A DNA stretch of 6,515 nucleotides, taken from positions 1 to 6,515 of the forward strand of contig CALFEM010000592.1 of the NCBI GenBank assembly GCA_937950105.1. Direction: 5' to 3'. Of this stretch, positions 1 to 5,403 are shown piece after piece; the stretch's first letter is position 1, and the number at the start of each line of letters is the position of its first letter. Both the position numbers and the translations under genes were made by a program. The notes beneath the pieces were generated by a model. It searched no databases, was not told the DNA's origin, and saw nothing but the letters and a program-made list of their open reading frames with translations. Source of the DNA: an uncultured Alphaproteobacteria bacterium (GTDB lineage: Bacteria; Pseudomonadota; Alphaproteobacteria; Rhizobiales; Hyphomicrobiaceae).

Positions 1-46
1 ACCACCGAGATCTACACTCTTTCCCTACACGACGCTCTTCCGATCT
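1..46 (+). other. Illumina sequencing adapter (contamination)
   Basis: These 46 bases match the 3' 46 bases of the TruSeq universal/P5 adapter as I know it, ending in the read-1 primer end CTTCCGATCT. The sequence directly after it is high-GC coding DNA. It is an untrimmed library adapter at a contig end, not genomic DNA, and should be removed before any analysis. The frame of the next gene happens to stay open through it, so an automatic gene caller could wrongly translate adapter bases as protein. Confidence 0.97.
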
Positions 47-394
47 GACAACGACGGCGGCGCACTGCATTCGTCGTGCGATTACGCCGTCCAGGGCCGC
101 GACTTCAAATCGACGTGGTGGAGTATCAGCGTGTTCGACAAGGGCGGCGCCGTCATCGCCAATCCCGCCGCCCGCTACTCGTTCTCGCGCGACACCATCG
201 CCATCGGCGCCGATGGCAGCTTCGTCGTATCGCTGGCGCGCGAAGCCCGGCCGGGGAACTGGCTGCCGACCGGCGGTGCCGGCGGCCTTGCCGTCATGCT
301 CGTGCTGCAGGATGGCTCAGGTTCGATCGCCGACGATCATCTCAGCCCGGAAGGGGATCAGCTCCCCAGCATCACGCGGGTGGCCTGCCGATGA
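47..394 (+). CDS. DUF1214 domain protein, 3' part only
   Basis: This is the C-terminal 115 residues of a DUF1214-family protein; the 5' end is lost at the adapter junction. The frame reads from base 47 without a stop to TGA at 392-394. Family-like segments are WWSISVFDKGG, then NPAARYSFSRDTI, an IGADGSFVVSL strand and the RPGNWLPTGG motif near the C-terminus. The first ATG-like methionine inside the frame does not exist; GTG at 131 lies in the middle of the conserved domain and is not a credible start. The function of DUF1214 is not known; in Hyphomicrobiales short DUF1214 genes are commonly followed by a short DUF1254 gene, as here, where the stop overlaps the next start (ATGA at 391-394). 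The two are probably co-transcribed and translationally coupled. Confidence 0.85.
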   Translation, partial: DNDGGALHSSCDYAVQGRDFKSTWWSISVFDKGGAVIANPAARYSFSRDTIAIGADGSFVVSLAREARPGNWLPTGGAGGLAVMLVLQDGSGSIADDHLSPEGDQLPSITRVACR

Positions 395-981
395 CACCGA
401 TCCGCAAGGCAATCGCGCTTCTCGCCTCGGTCAACTGGCGCATCGTCGCCGCCGCGCTCTGCGGCATCGGCGCGCTGCACATCCTCGCCACGCTGGCGGC
501 TCCGAGCCTCGCCATCGCCACCGCCTTCGACCGGCTGGAGCCTGTGCTTCAGACCAACAAGATGGTCGTGCTTCCCGAGGTTGCCCCCGGTAGCCAGCCG
601 CTCCCGTTCATGAGCCCGTCGCTGCGCTATGCCATGTGCCGCTTCGATACCACGGCGCATCCGGTCGATGTCGTCGCCGATCTGCGGGATGCGGGTGCGA
701 GCCTGACCATCTACTCGCCGCGCGGCGAGACGATCTATGCGTCGGTAGCCGCGCTCGAGGTGCCGCGCCAGCGCATTCGCCTGCTGCCGCCCGACGACAG
801 ATTTCTGGGTCTGACACCCGAAGCGCGCGGCGTGCCGTCGAAGAACTCGCCGACCGCTTCACTGCCGGCGACGACGGGCATCGCCATCGTCGCGGTGCCG
901 GAGCGTGGTCCGGCCTATCGTGGCGCGACCGAGCGCCTGCTCGAGTCCGCGCGCTGCACCGAAGTCGTCGAGTTGCGCTGA
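391..981 (+). CDS. DUF1254-like membrane-anchored protein
   Basis: A 196-residue protein. Residues about 16-46 form one hydrophobic segment (WRIVAAALCGIGALHILATL and onward) after a short basic N-terminus, so it is likely a single-pass inner-membrane protein or has an uncleaved signal anchor, with the rest in the periplasm. The soluble part carries PLPFMSP at about 70-76, a CRFD motif at 83-86, and a strand LTIYSPRGETIYA at 105-117, all of which resemble the short DUF1254 proteins of Hyphomicrobiales. The biochemical role is unknown. The start is the ATG that overlaps the stop of the DUF1214 gene; the frame is open further upstream to 76 but that part is arginine-rich noise antisense-like to the DUF1214 coding frame. 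The family assignment is by recalled motif pattern and should be tested by profile search. Confidence 0.8.
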   Translation: MTPIRKAIALLASVNWRIVAAALCGIGALHILATLAAPSLAIATAFDRLEPVLQTNKMVVLPEVAPGSQPLPFMSPSLRYAMCRFDTTAHPVDVVADLRDAGASLTIYSPRGETIYASVAALEVPRQRIRLLPPDDRFLGLTPEARGVPSKNSPTASLPATTGIAIVAVPERGPAYRGATERLLESARCTEVVELR

Positions 982-1012
982 CACGTCATGTGCGCAACCC
1001 GAGCTGTTCTCG

Positions 1013-1201
1013 TCAGTCCTTGATGTCGATGAGATCGCGGCTCGCGCGGTGCGACTTCGTGCGCGCCGTCTGCCCATCGTCCCAACGCTCGTAGCGCACA
1101 CCCGGGAAAATCACGATCTCGGCGGAGCCGCTGGCGCGCTTGCGCACCGATCGCCCCGATCCACTCAACGCACGCACGCGAAAGTCGACGATATGTGCCA
1201 T
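1013..1201 (-). CDS. Conserved 62-aa hypothetical protein
   Basis: A 62-residue basic protein of unknown function. Its core is SAEIVIFPGVRYERWDD at residues 26-42; a motif of the type EI(V/I)xFPGVRxER occurs in many tiny alphaproteobacterial proteins, which is why I regard it as real although short. It has no membrane segment or cysteine. The frame is open upstream to 1315, but the ATG at 1199-1201 is preferred because a GGGGA Shine-Dalgarno-like stretch lies about six bases upstream and the family motif is near the N-terminus. It ends 31 bases from the convergent DUF1254-like gene. A CtrA-like box and a GANTC site lie within 100 bases upstream, so its expression may be linked to the cell cycle; that is inference. 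Confidence 0.72.
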   Translation of the reverse strand: MAHIVDFRVRALSGSGRSVRKRASGSAEIVIFPGVRYERWDDGQTARTKSHRASRDLIDIKD

Positions 1202-1246
1202 GGCCTGTCCCCAGCGGCTGATACGCGCTCCTCGTCCGGCTTTTAT

Positions 1247-1299
1247 GATTCGATGCCCACGTACCAAGCTGGCAGCCGAAGTGGTTAATGAATAGCTAA
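1247..1299 (-). promoter_or_regulatory. CtrA-like box plus GANTC site upstream of 62-aa gene
   Basis: On the minus strand the sequence TTAG-N7-TTAACC (1283-1299) matches the CtrA full-box consensus TTAA-N7-TTAA at seven of eight positions. Nearer the gene is a GAATC at 1247-1251, the GANTC target of the cell-cycle methylase CcrM. Both are seen directly; binding and methylation are inferred from what is known in Caulobacter and rhizobia. No clear -35/-10 pair could be assigned. Confidence 0.35.
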
Positions 1300-1320
1300 G
1301 ATCGCGCACGGCCACGAAGT

Positions 1321-1356
1321 GTGCCGGCGTGTGTTGCCACGCTGCTGCTCCGGCAC
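1321..1356 (-). terminator. Nested stem-loop downstream of DUF1491 gene
   Basis: GTGCCGG at 1321-1327 pairs with CCGGCAC at 1350-1356, and inside it CGTG at 1328-1331 pairs with CACG at 1338-1341. It lies 20 bases beyond the DUF1491 stop codon in the direction of transcription. There is no T-tract, so an intrinsic terminator is only one possible reading; it could instead protect the transcript 3' end. Confidence 0.3.
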
Positions 1357-1375
1357 GGGGCGGACAAATGCTACG

Positions 1376-1720
1376 TCACTCGACGAGCCACTGTTCGAGG
1401 AAGTGGCGCCCGTGGCGATCCTCGATCTCGACGATCCACACGTCACTGTCGAATTCACGCTCCCGCGCCAGCCTGGTATCGGCCTCCCTGTCGCCGATCG
1501 CGCCGCCGACCGTGAGACGCACGAAGCGCCGGTCGAGGTCGGTCGAGTCGAGCCCCGCGGGTGCCGGCCCATAAAGTTCGGCGTACCGGTCCGCTCCCGT
1601 CACCTTGATGAAGATCGCGCCCGCGGCATCGTCGCCATGGTGAACGACGTAGGCGCTCGCACCATTCGCCGCGCAGGTGCGCACATAAGCCTTGACCCAG
1701 ATATCCGAACGAAGGCGCAT
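1376..1720 (-). CDS. DUF1491 family protein
   Basis: A 114-residue soluble protein of the DUF1491 family, whose function is unknown. The family pattern is seen in order: the N-terminal MRLRSDIWVKAYVR (1-14), the central AGAIFIKV (33-40), AELYGPAP (47-54), DRRFVR (63-68), and the C-terminal tail FDSDVWIVEIEDRHGRHFLE (90-109). Length is normal for the family. The frame is open upstream to 1810, but homologues begin at MRLRSDIW, and a CAGGGG stretch about six bases upstream of that ATG can act as ribosome binding site. It lies 126 bases downstream of the peptidoglycan-binding gene on the same strand, with a strong inverted repeat between them, so it may have partly separate expression. Confidence 0.88.
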   Translation of the reverse strand: MRLRSDIWVKAYVRTCAANGASAYVVHHGDDAAGAIFIKVTGADRYAELYGPAPAGLDSTDLDRRFVRLTVGGAIGDREADTRLAREREFDSDVWIVEIEDRHGRHFLEQWLVE

Positions 1721-1801
1721 GCGCGGCCCCTGCTGCGTGACTGAACGCGTGGATGAGCCCGCATCCTTCGCGCCACCGCTGCGCCGTGTCCAGTCCGGCG
1801 C

Positions 1802-1848
1802 GAGGCGCAAGTTTGTTGCGAAGTTCTCGCAGCGGCCGATTGCGCCTC
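1802..1848 (-). terminator. Nested inverted repeat on the stop codon of the PG-binding gene
   Basis: GAGGCGCAA at 1802-1810 is perfectly complementary to TTGCGCCTC at 1840-1848, a 9-bp stem, and within it TGCGA at 1817-1821 pairs with TCGCA at 1827-1831. The outer arm includes bases of the TGA stop codon (1847-1849) of the upstream gene. No T-run follows on the minus strand. It could be a weak or factor-dependent terminator, an mRNA stabiliser, or an attenuator between the PG-binding and DUF1491 genes. Confidence 0.4.
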
Positions 1849-2572
1849 AGTCGCGCGCCGCCGCGACCCGCCCGGTTCCGGCGATGTCGGCGAGCCGCGC
1901 CACCAGCGGTGCCGAGATCCGGCCACTCTCGGCAAGCCCGTTATCGCGTTCGAAAGCGCGGATGGCCTGCGCCGTGGCATCGCCAAGGCGGCCGTCGGCG
2001 GCACCCGGGCGATAGCCGTGCCGATCCAGCGACTGCTGCACCGTGCGGATCAGGCTTTCCACTTCGGGCCCCGGCCGTGCCGTCGTCGATGCCGCGACCT
2101 TCACCGGTTCGCGCAGCCGTTCGAGCGCGTCGAGCACGATCGCCGATGGCTCCGCCGTCAAGGGCAGTCCGTAGTCGCTTTCGAAGTGCAGGATCGCCGC
2201 ACGGGTCACCACATCGATGGCGCCGTCACTTTCGCCGCTCGCATATCCGCGCGCCGAGAGTGCCTTCTGAATGGCACGCGTCACCTCGCTGCCGGGCGGC
2301 ACAGCCGGCGTACGCGCCGTGTCCCGGCCCGAAGCCGGGAGTGCGGGCGCCTCGACGCTCGCGTCCTTCTCTCGTGCAGCCTGCGCGGCGGCGGCGGCGC
2401 TCTCCTTGACCGACGTCGACGGCGTCCCGGGCAAGGTGTCGAGCCCGCGATAGGCGCGTTCCGGGCGCGTGGCGCGGCCGTCGCCCGGCTGCATGGCCAG
2501 CAGGTTGAGCGCGACCGACCCCGTGATGACGCCCAAGGCGACGAATCCCACCCTGATCTGGCGCGGCGTCAT
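1847..2572 (-). CDS. Peptidoglycan-binding protein, membrane-anchored, two PG_binding_1 repeats
   Basis: A 241-residue envelope protein. After a basic N-terminus (TPRQIRV) there is one hydrophobic segment of about 18 residues (GFVALGVITGSVALNLLAM), then a long Ala/Arg/Pro linker to about residue 95, then two PG_binding_1-like repeats at about 97-155 and 174-230. Each repeat shows the family pattern of a helix with LxxxGY, a DG, a T-(R/A)-A-I-xxFE helix and a GL turn. The fold binds the peptide or glycan of murein, so the protein probably tethers the inner membrane to peptidoglycan; no catalytic domain is attached. Two ATGs, at 2578 and 2572, are in frame; I choose 2572 because GGA lies seven bases before it but only one before the other. 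It is divergent from the DUF5330 gene. Confidence 0.85.
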   Translation of the reverse strand: MTPRQIRVGFVALGVITGSVALNLLAMQPGDGRATRPERAYRGLDTLPGTPSTSVKESAAAAAQAAREKDASVEAPALPASGRDTARTPAVPPGSEVTRAIQKALSARGYASGESDGAIDVVTRAAILHFESDYGLPLTAEPSAIVLDALERLREPVKVAASTTARPGPEVESLIRTVQQSLDRHGYRPGAADGRLGDATAQAIRAFERDNGLAESGRISAPLVARLADIAGTGRVAAARD

Positions 2573-2624
2573 ATGCATGTCCGTATGAGTTGTTCATCCC
2601 CGCCCGGATTATCGGCCGGTGATC

Positions 2625-2675
2625 TAAATGAGGCGTTAACCGCTCGCCAACCGGTCCTGCTGCAGCGTTAAACGC
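2625..2675. promoter_or_regulatory. CtrA-like box and paired GCGTT-N-AACGC palindromes
   Basis: In the 234-base gap between the divergent PG-binding and DUF5330 genes, TAAA-N7-TTAACC (2625-2641) matches the CtrA full box at seven of eight core positions. Overlapping it is GCGTTAACCGC (2633-2643), and 32 bases further is GCGTTAAACGC (2665-2675), a perfect palindrome GCGTT-A-AACGC. The centre-to-centre spacing is close to three helical turns, which suits a dimeric repressor or activator binding to one face. The regulator is not identified from sequence. Confidence 0.35.
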
Positions 2676-2806
2676 ACGCGGCGACTTTGAGGAAATTTCG
2701 CATCGATGTCGTTTCGAATGCGACCGCGCATCCGAGCCCGCTGTTCACCGCTCGCGTTTAGCATGTCGGCGATACCGGTCCGTCCCGAACGCAACAGGAA
2801 ACCGAC

Positions 2807-3187
2807 ATGTTCTCTCTGCGCGCACTCGCGCTCATCGGCCTCACCGTCTTTCTGCTGCCGCGCGACCCGGCACAGCAGCAGCGCTTCGCCGAGTACGCCT
2901 CCACTGCGGCGGTGTGGGCCTCGGGCTATTGCGAGCGCAACGCGACCACCTGCAGCTATGCCGAGAAGGTGTGGGGTGACATGAAGGACGAGGCGAGCTT
3001 CGGCGCCGCTCTCGTCTACGATCTCGCGCTGCGCCAGATGAGCGGCAGCGGCGGCGACGAAAATGACCTCCCGGCATTCGCCACCAACTCCGTGCGGCCG
3101 CACTCCCGCGCTCTGGAGCGCAGCTCAGGCGGGACGCTGACACGGGAGGATCTGCAGCCGGTGTGGCGCGGACACCCGCACCCTTGA
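2807..3187 (+). CDS. DUF5330 domain protein, small exported or anchored
   Basis: A 126-residue protein of the DUF5330 type, function unknown. It begins with a short hydrophobic segment (LRALALIGLTVFLLP, residues 4-18), likely a signal or membrane anchor, and then has the family core with YCERNATTC (two cysteines at 42 and 49, possibly a disulfide in the periplasm) and a helix ASFGAALVYDLAL. The C-terminal third is polar and probably disordered. The start is supported by AGGAAA about seven bases upstream. It lies upstream of sufE on the same strand; the 157-base gap suggests that sufE has its own leader. I recall DUF5330 beside sufE in other Hyphomicrobiales, which supports the assignment but does not show a link in function. 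Confidence 0.75.
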   Translation: MFSLRALALIGLTVFLLPRDPAQQQRFAEYASTAAVWASGYCERNATTCSYAEKVWGDMKDEASFGAALVYDLALRQMSGSGGDENDLPAFATNSVRPHSRALERSSGGTLTREDLQPVWRGHPHP

Positions 3188-3310
3188 GCCCGATCGTTCA
3201 CGTCGGCACGACTTGGCGCTCGCCGGTGCCTTCCGCCCGCACGAGGCACTTTCGCAGCACCGCCTTGCCAAACCACCGCCGATATCCCTAAGTCACGTCG
3301 CAAGAGATGT

Positions 3311-3325
3311 GCGGGCGGAGCCCGC
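3311..3325 (+). promoter_or_regulatory. GC hairpin in the sufE leader
   Basis: GCGGGC at 3311-3316 pairs perfectly with GCCCGC at 3320-3325 across a three-base loop. It ends 19 bases before the sufE start codon, just ahead of a weak GAGAG ribosome binding site at 3329-3333. A compact stem here could influence sufE translation or mark the end of the DUF5330 transcript. Confidence 0.3.
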
Positions 3326-3344
3326 TTCGAGAGACGTTGACCTG

Positions 3345-3764
3345 ATGCGACTGTCCGAAATCCGTGACGATTTCTCCCTGCTCGACGACTGGGAGGATCG
3401 CTACCGCTACGTCATCGAGCTCGGCCGCAAGCTGCCGGCCTTCCCCGATGCGGCGCGTACCGAGGCCAACAAGGTTCGGGGGTGCGCCAGCCAGGTCTGG
3501 CTGGTCAGCCACGTGGCGCCCGACGGGGATACCATCACTTTCGAGGGCGACAGCGATGCCCACATCGTGCGCGGCCTCGTCGCCGTGCTGTTCGCGATCT
3601 ACGATGGGCTGTCGCCGGCCGAAATTCTCGCCACCGACGCGCAGGCGATCTTCACTGAACTCGGCCTTGCCGAACATCTGACGCAGCAGCGTTCGAACGG
3701 CCTCGCGTCCATGGTCGCGCGTATCCGCAAGGACGCAAGCGACGCGCTTGGCGCCGCCTGCTGA
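3345..3764 (+). CDS. sufE: SufE family cysteine desulfuration protein
   Basis: A 139-residue cytoplasmic protein of the SufE family. SufE takes persulfide sulfur from the cysteine desulfurase SufS and hands it to the SufBCD scaffold during iron-sulfur cluster assembly. The acceptor cysteine is Cys47 in the signature VRGCASQVWL (44-53), equivalent to the GCxSQVW motif of the family. Other family segments are the N-terminal FSLLDDWEDRYRYVIELGRK, the FEGDSDAHIVRGLVAVL block (66-82), and IYDGLSPAEI (85-94). Length is normal. The frame is open upstream to 3213, but the ATG at 3345 gives the usual SufE N-terminus; its ribosome binding site is weak and eleven bases away. No other suf genes are nearby, so this copy stands apart from a suf operon, as is common in Hyphomicrobiales. 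The gene ends 27 bases from the convergent gafZ-like gene. Confidence 0.95.
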   Translation: MRLSEIRDDFSLLDDWEDRYRYVIELGRKLPAFPDAARTEANKVRGCASQVWLVSHVAPDGDTITFEGDSDAHIVRGLVAVLFAIYDGLSPAEILATDAQAIFTELGLAEHLTQQRSNGLASMVARIRKDASDALGAAC

Positions 3765-3791
3765 CCACCGGGACGTGCCAGGTGTCCTGCA

Positions 3792-4670
3792 TCAGCCGTC
3801 GGTGCCGTCGATGCGCGGGCGATAGTCGCTCGCGCCCCAGTGTCCGATGCGGGAACGCCCGCCCGTGTCCCCCTCGCGCGCGATGCCATAGTGCCGGGCG
3901 AGCGCACTCAGTGCCATCTGCAGCACCACCTTGCCCGAGCGTTGCGGCCAGTTGGCATCGCGCTCGATCTGCTCGAGCCCCTTGAGATGGCAGCAGACGT
4001 TCAGCAGCGTGTCGCCGAGTTCGGGGCCGACCGCCGTCAGCGCGCGGTTGACGCGTTCGCGCGCCGCCACCGCGCTGTCGCGCAGCTCGATCGCCGCGTG
4101 CGCCGCGTCCCGACTGCGCGACACGCCGGCGCCCGCAGCATCCCAGTTGGTCGTCACCCGGGGTGTCAGGGCGGCCCGCTCATGATCGAGCCGCAGCCGC
4201 TCTCCCGCCTCGAACTGAACCGCGCTGATCATGGGGACGCCGTTGCGGTCCCGCCGTCGGGCCAGCCACGCCAGCGGGCTTTCGGCGATATTGACGAGCG
4301 GTTTGCCGCCCGGCTGGCTCTGCGCCGCGTCGGCCCCGCTCTGTCCGCGCGGGGAGGGCGCGGGCTCCTCATGCCTGCCCCCGTCGCCGGTCTCGCTGCG
4401 CCCGCGCAGATCGGCCAGCGAGCGGCGTCCGGCCTCCGTCAGACCCCAGCGACCGGCAGTCGCAGCCGCATATCCTCGCGTGATCGCCAGCTCCCACACC
4501 GCGCCGGGCGCGACGTGCACGACATCGGCGGAGTCTCCGCAGGGCCGCAGCACGCGCACTGCGGTGCCCGCATCGCCGCCGCCCTCGTCCACCTCGATCA
4601 CGACGCGTGGCCGGCTCATCGCCGCGAGCAGTCTCGGCAGCGCCCGTTCTGCATCCTCGATCGGCGTCAC
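3792..4670 (-). CDS. gafZ: DUF6456 protein, GafZ-like gene transfer agent antiterminator/activator
   Basis: A 292-residue protein. The N-terminal 85 residues look like a small winged-helix region ending in WGLTEAGRRSL (75-85); residues 90-125 are a polar low-complexity linker; residues 126-263 are a DUF6456 domain with SPLAWLARRRD (131-141), FEAGERLRLDHERA (153-166), TPRVTTNWD (169-177), and the helical VGPELGDTLLNVCCHLKGLE (214-233). In GafA of Rhodobacter the equivalent C-terminal half is described as sigma-factor-like, and in Caulobacter the separate GafZ acts as an antiterminator on the gene transfer agent cluster. The start is GTG at 4670: it overlaps the gafY-like stop (GTGA), and AGGAG lies ten bases upstream; ATG at 4619 is an alternative. 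The DUF6456 call is firm; the GafZ role is inferred from architecture and pairing. Confidence 0.8.
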   Translation of the reverse strand: MTPIEDAERALPRLLAAMSRPRVVIEVDEGGGDAGTAVRVLRPCGDSADVVHVAPGAVWELAITRGYAAATAGRWGLTEAGRRSLADLRGRSETGDGGRHEEPAPSPRGQSGADAAQSQPGGKPLVNIAESPLAWLARRRDRNGVPMISAVQFEAGERLRLDHERAALTPRVTTNWDAAGAGVSRSRDAAHAAIELRDSAVAARERVNRALTAVGPELGDTLLNVCCHLKGLEQIERDANWPQRSGKVVLQMALSALARHYGIAREGDTGGRSRIGHWGASDYRPRIDGTDG

Positions 4671-5092
4671 TGTACCAGGGCTCCTGTGCGCACGGTTTCG
4701 ACGTGACGCGGCCGTAGCAGCGCGATCACCGCCCGCTCGAGCAATTCCAGAACCCGATCGAACGTGGGATCGTCGCGCTCGTCCTCGACCACTCCGCAGG
4801 CGTGCGACACCGTGGTTCGATCCCGCTGGAACACGCGCCCGACATCGGTCAGCGACAATCCGCAGGCGACGTGTGCCAGATACATGCCGACCTGACGAGC
4901 CCGGGCGACATGAGCTCGCCCCCGGGTCGAGCGGCGCAGGTCGCAATTGGCGACGCCGAAAACCTGCGCCACCGTCTGCTCGATCACCAGCCGCTCGATC
5001 CGCTCGGCGGCCGTCGGAGTTCCCGCTTCCGGGTATCGGTGGGTGGGCGTACCCGCGCACGGGCCTTCGCAAAGGACGTAGGAATTTTCCAT
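4667..5092 (-). CDS. gafY: DnaA domain IV-like HTH regulator, GafY-like
   Basis: A 141-residue DNA-binding protein resembling only domain IV of DnaA; the AAA+ ATPase part is absent. Residues 29-48 form a first helix (ERIERLVIEQTVAQVFGV), then a basic stretch RRSTRGRAHVARARQVGMYLA (53-73) with the ARQ also found in DnaA (R66, Q67), and a helix-turn-helix GLSLTDVGRVFQRDRTTVSHA (78-98). In DnaA the recognition helix reads DHTTVxHA; here it is DRTTVSHA, so the base-contacting His is Arg (R92). It cannot be a replication initiator by itself. The coupled downstream DUF6456 gene suggests GafY, which with GafZ activates gene transfer agent genes; in Rhodobacterales both parts form one protein, GafA. 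The only ATG start is at 5092 with a weak GGTG site. HTH and DnaA likeness are clear; the GafY name is inferred. Confidence 0.82.
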   Translation of the reverse strand: MENSYVLCEGPCAGTPTHRYPEAGTPTAAERIERLVIEQTVAQVFGVANCDLRRSTRGRAHVARARQVGMYLAHVACGLSLTDVGRVFQRDRTTVSHACGVVEDERDDPTFDRVLELLERAVIALLRPRHVETVRTGALVQ

Positions 5093-5188
5093 TAGATTTT
5101 CACCGCTTTACTCGTGATTTCTTCAATGAAGCAAGAATAGCCAAGCTTTCACGAAGGCGGACTGACAACATACGTGCTGCGTGAACGA

Positions 5189-5354
5189 TGGGGATAAGTC
5201 GTGGCGCCCTCTCTTTACTCCCGGCCCCCGGACGCGGCGGCGGCCCCGCGGCTAGAGAGACACGCGTGCCGCCTGCAAACATCGGACCGCTGGCCACGGC
5301 GCTGCGCCGACGCGCGCCGACGCCGCTACATCCTTCTGCGCCAAGTAATCCACA
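5189..5354. promoter_or_regulatory. Two near-consensus DnaA boxes in the gafY/5404 divergent region
   Basis: In the 311-base gap between the divergent gafY-like gene and the gene at 5404, two nine-base sites each differ from the DnaA box TTATCCACA at one position: TTATCCCCA on the minus strand (5189-5197) and TAATCCACA on the plus strand (5346-5354). Because the adjacent gene encodes a DnaA domain IV-like protein, autoregulation or control by DnaA is a natural hypothesis. No coding frame in this gap looks like a protein, and I could not assign convincing -35/-10 elements on either strand. Confidence 0.35.
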
Positions 5355-5403
5355 GCCCCGTGGAGACGCCTAGCCTGCTGGCTGCACATCCAGCGAGGCG
5401 CCG

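Noticed and set aside
76..390. N-terminal extension of the DUF1254-like frame
   Set aside because: The residues are arginine/histidine-rich noise that overlaps the DUF1214 coding frame; the ATG at 391 gives a normal membrane-anchor start.
2018..2671. Plus-strand open frame of 217 codons opposite the PG-binding gene
   Set aside because: Arg/His-rich translation without family likeness; the minus strand has two PG_binding_1 repeats and a membrane segment.
3765..3791. Possible bidirectional terminator between convergent sufE and gafZ-like genes
   Set aside because: Only a four-base GGAC/GTCC pairing and no T-tract are present in the 27-base gap.
4671..5072. Upstream extension of the DUF6456 frame to an ATG at 5072, which would give a 426-residue protein
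   Set aside because: The extra 134 residues overlap the DnaA-like gene in another frame and are low-complexity; the GTG at 4670 has a ribosome binding site and a stop-start overlap.
4231..5184. Long open frame of 317 codons on the plus strand opposite the gafYZ-like pair
   Set aside because: Its translation is Arg/Pro/Ser-rich with no recognisable domain, a typical shadow of high-GC genes on the other strand, which carry clear families.
5093..5188. CtrA box or clear sigma-70 promoter directly upstream of the GafY-like gene
   Set aside because: No TTAA-N7-TTAA-like pair occurs here, and TTGTCA on the minus strand has no acceptable -10 at 16-18 bases.
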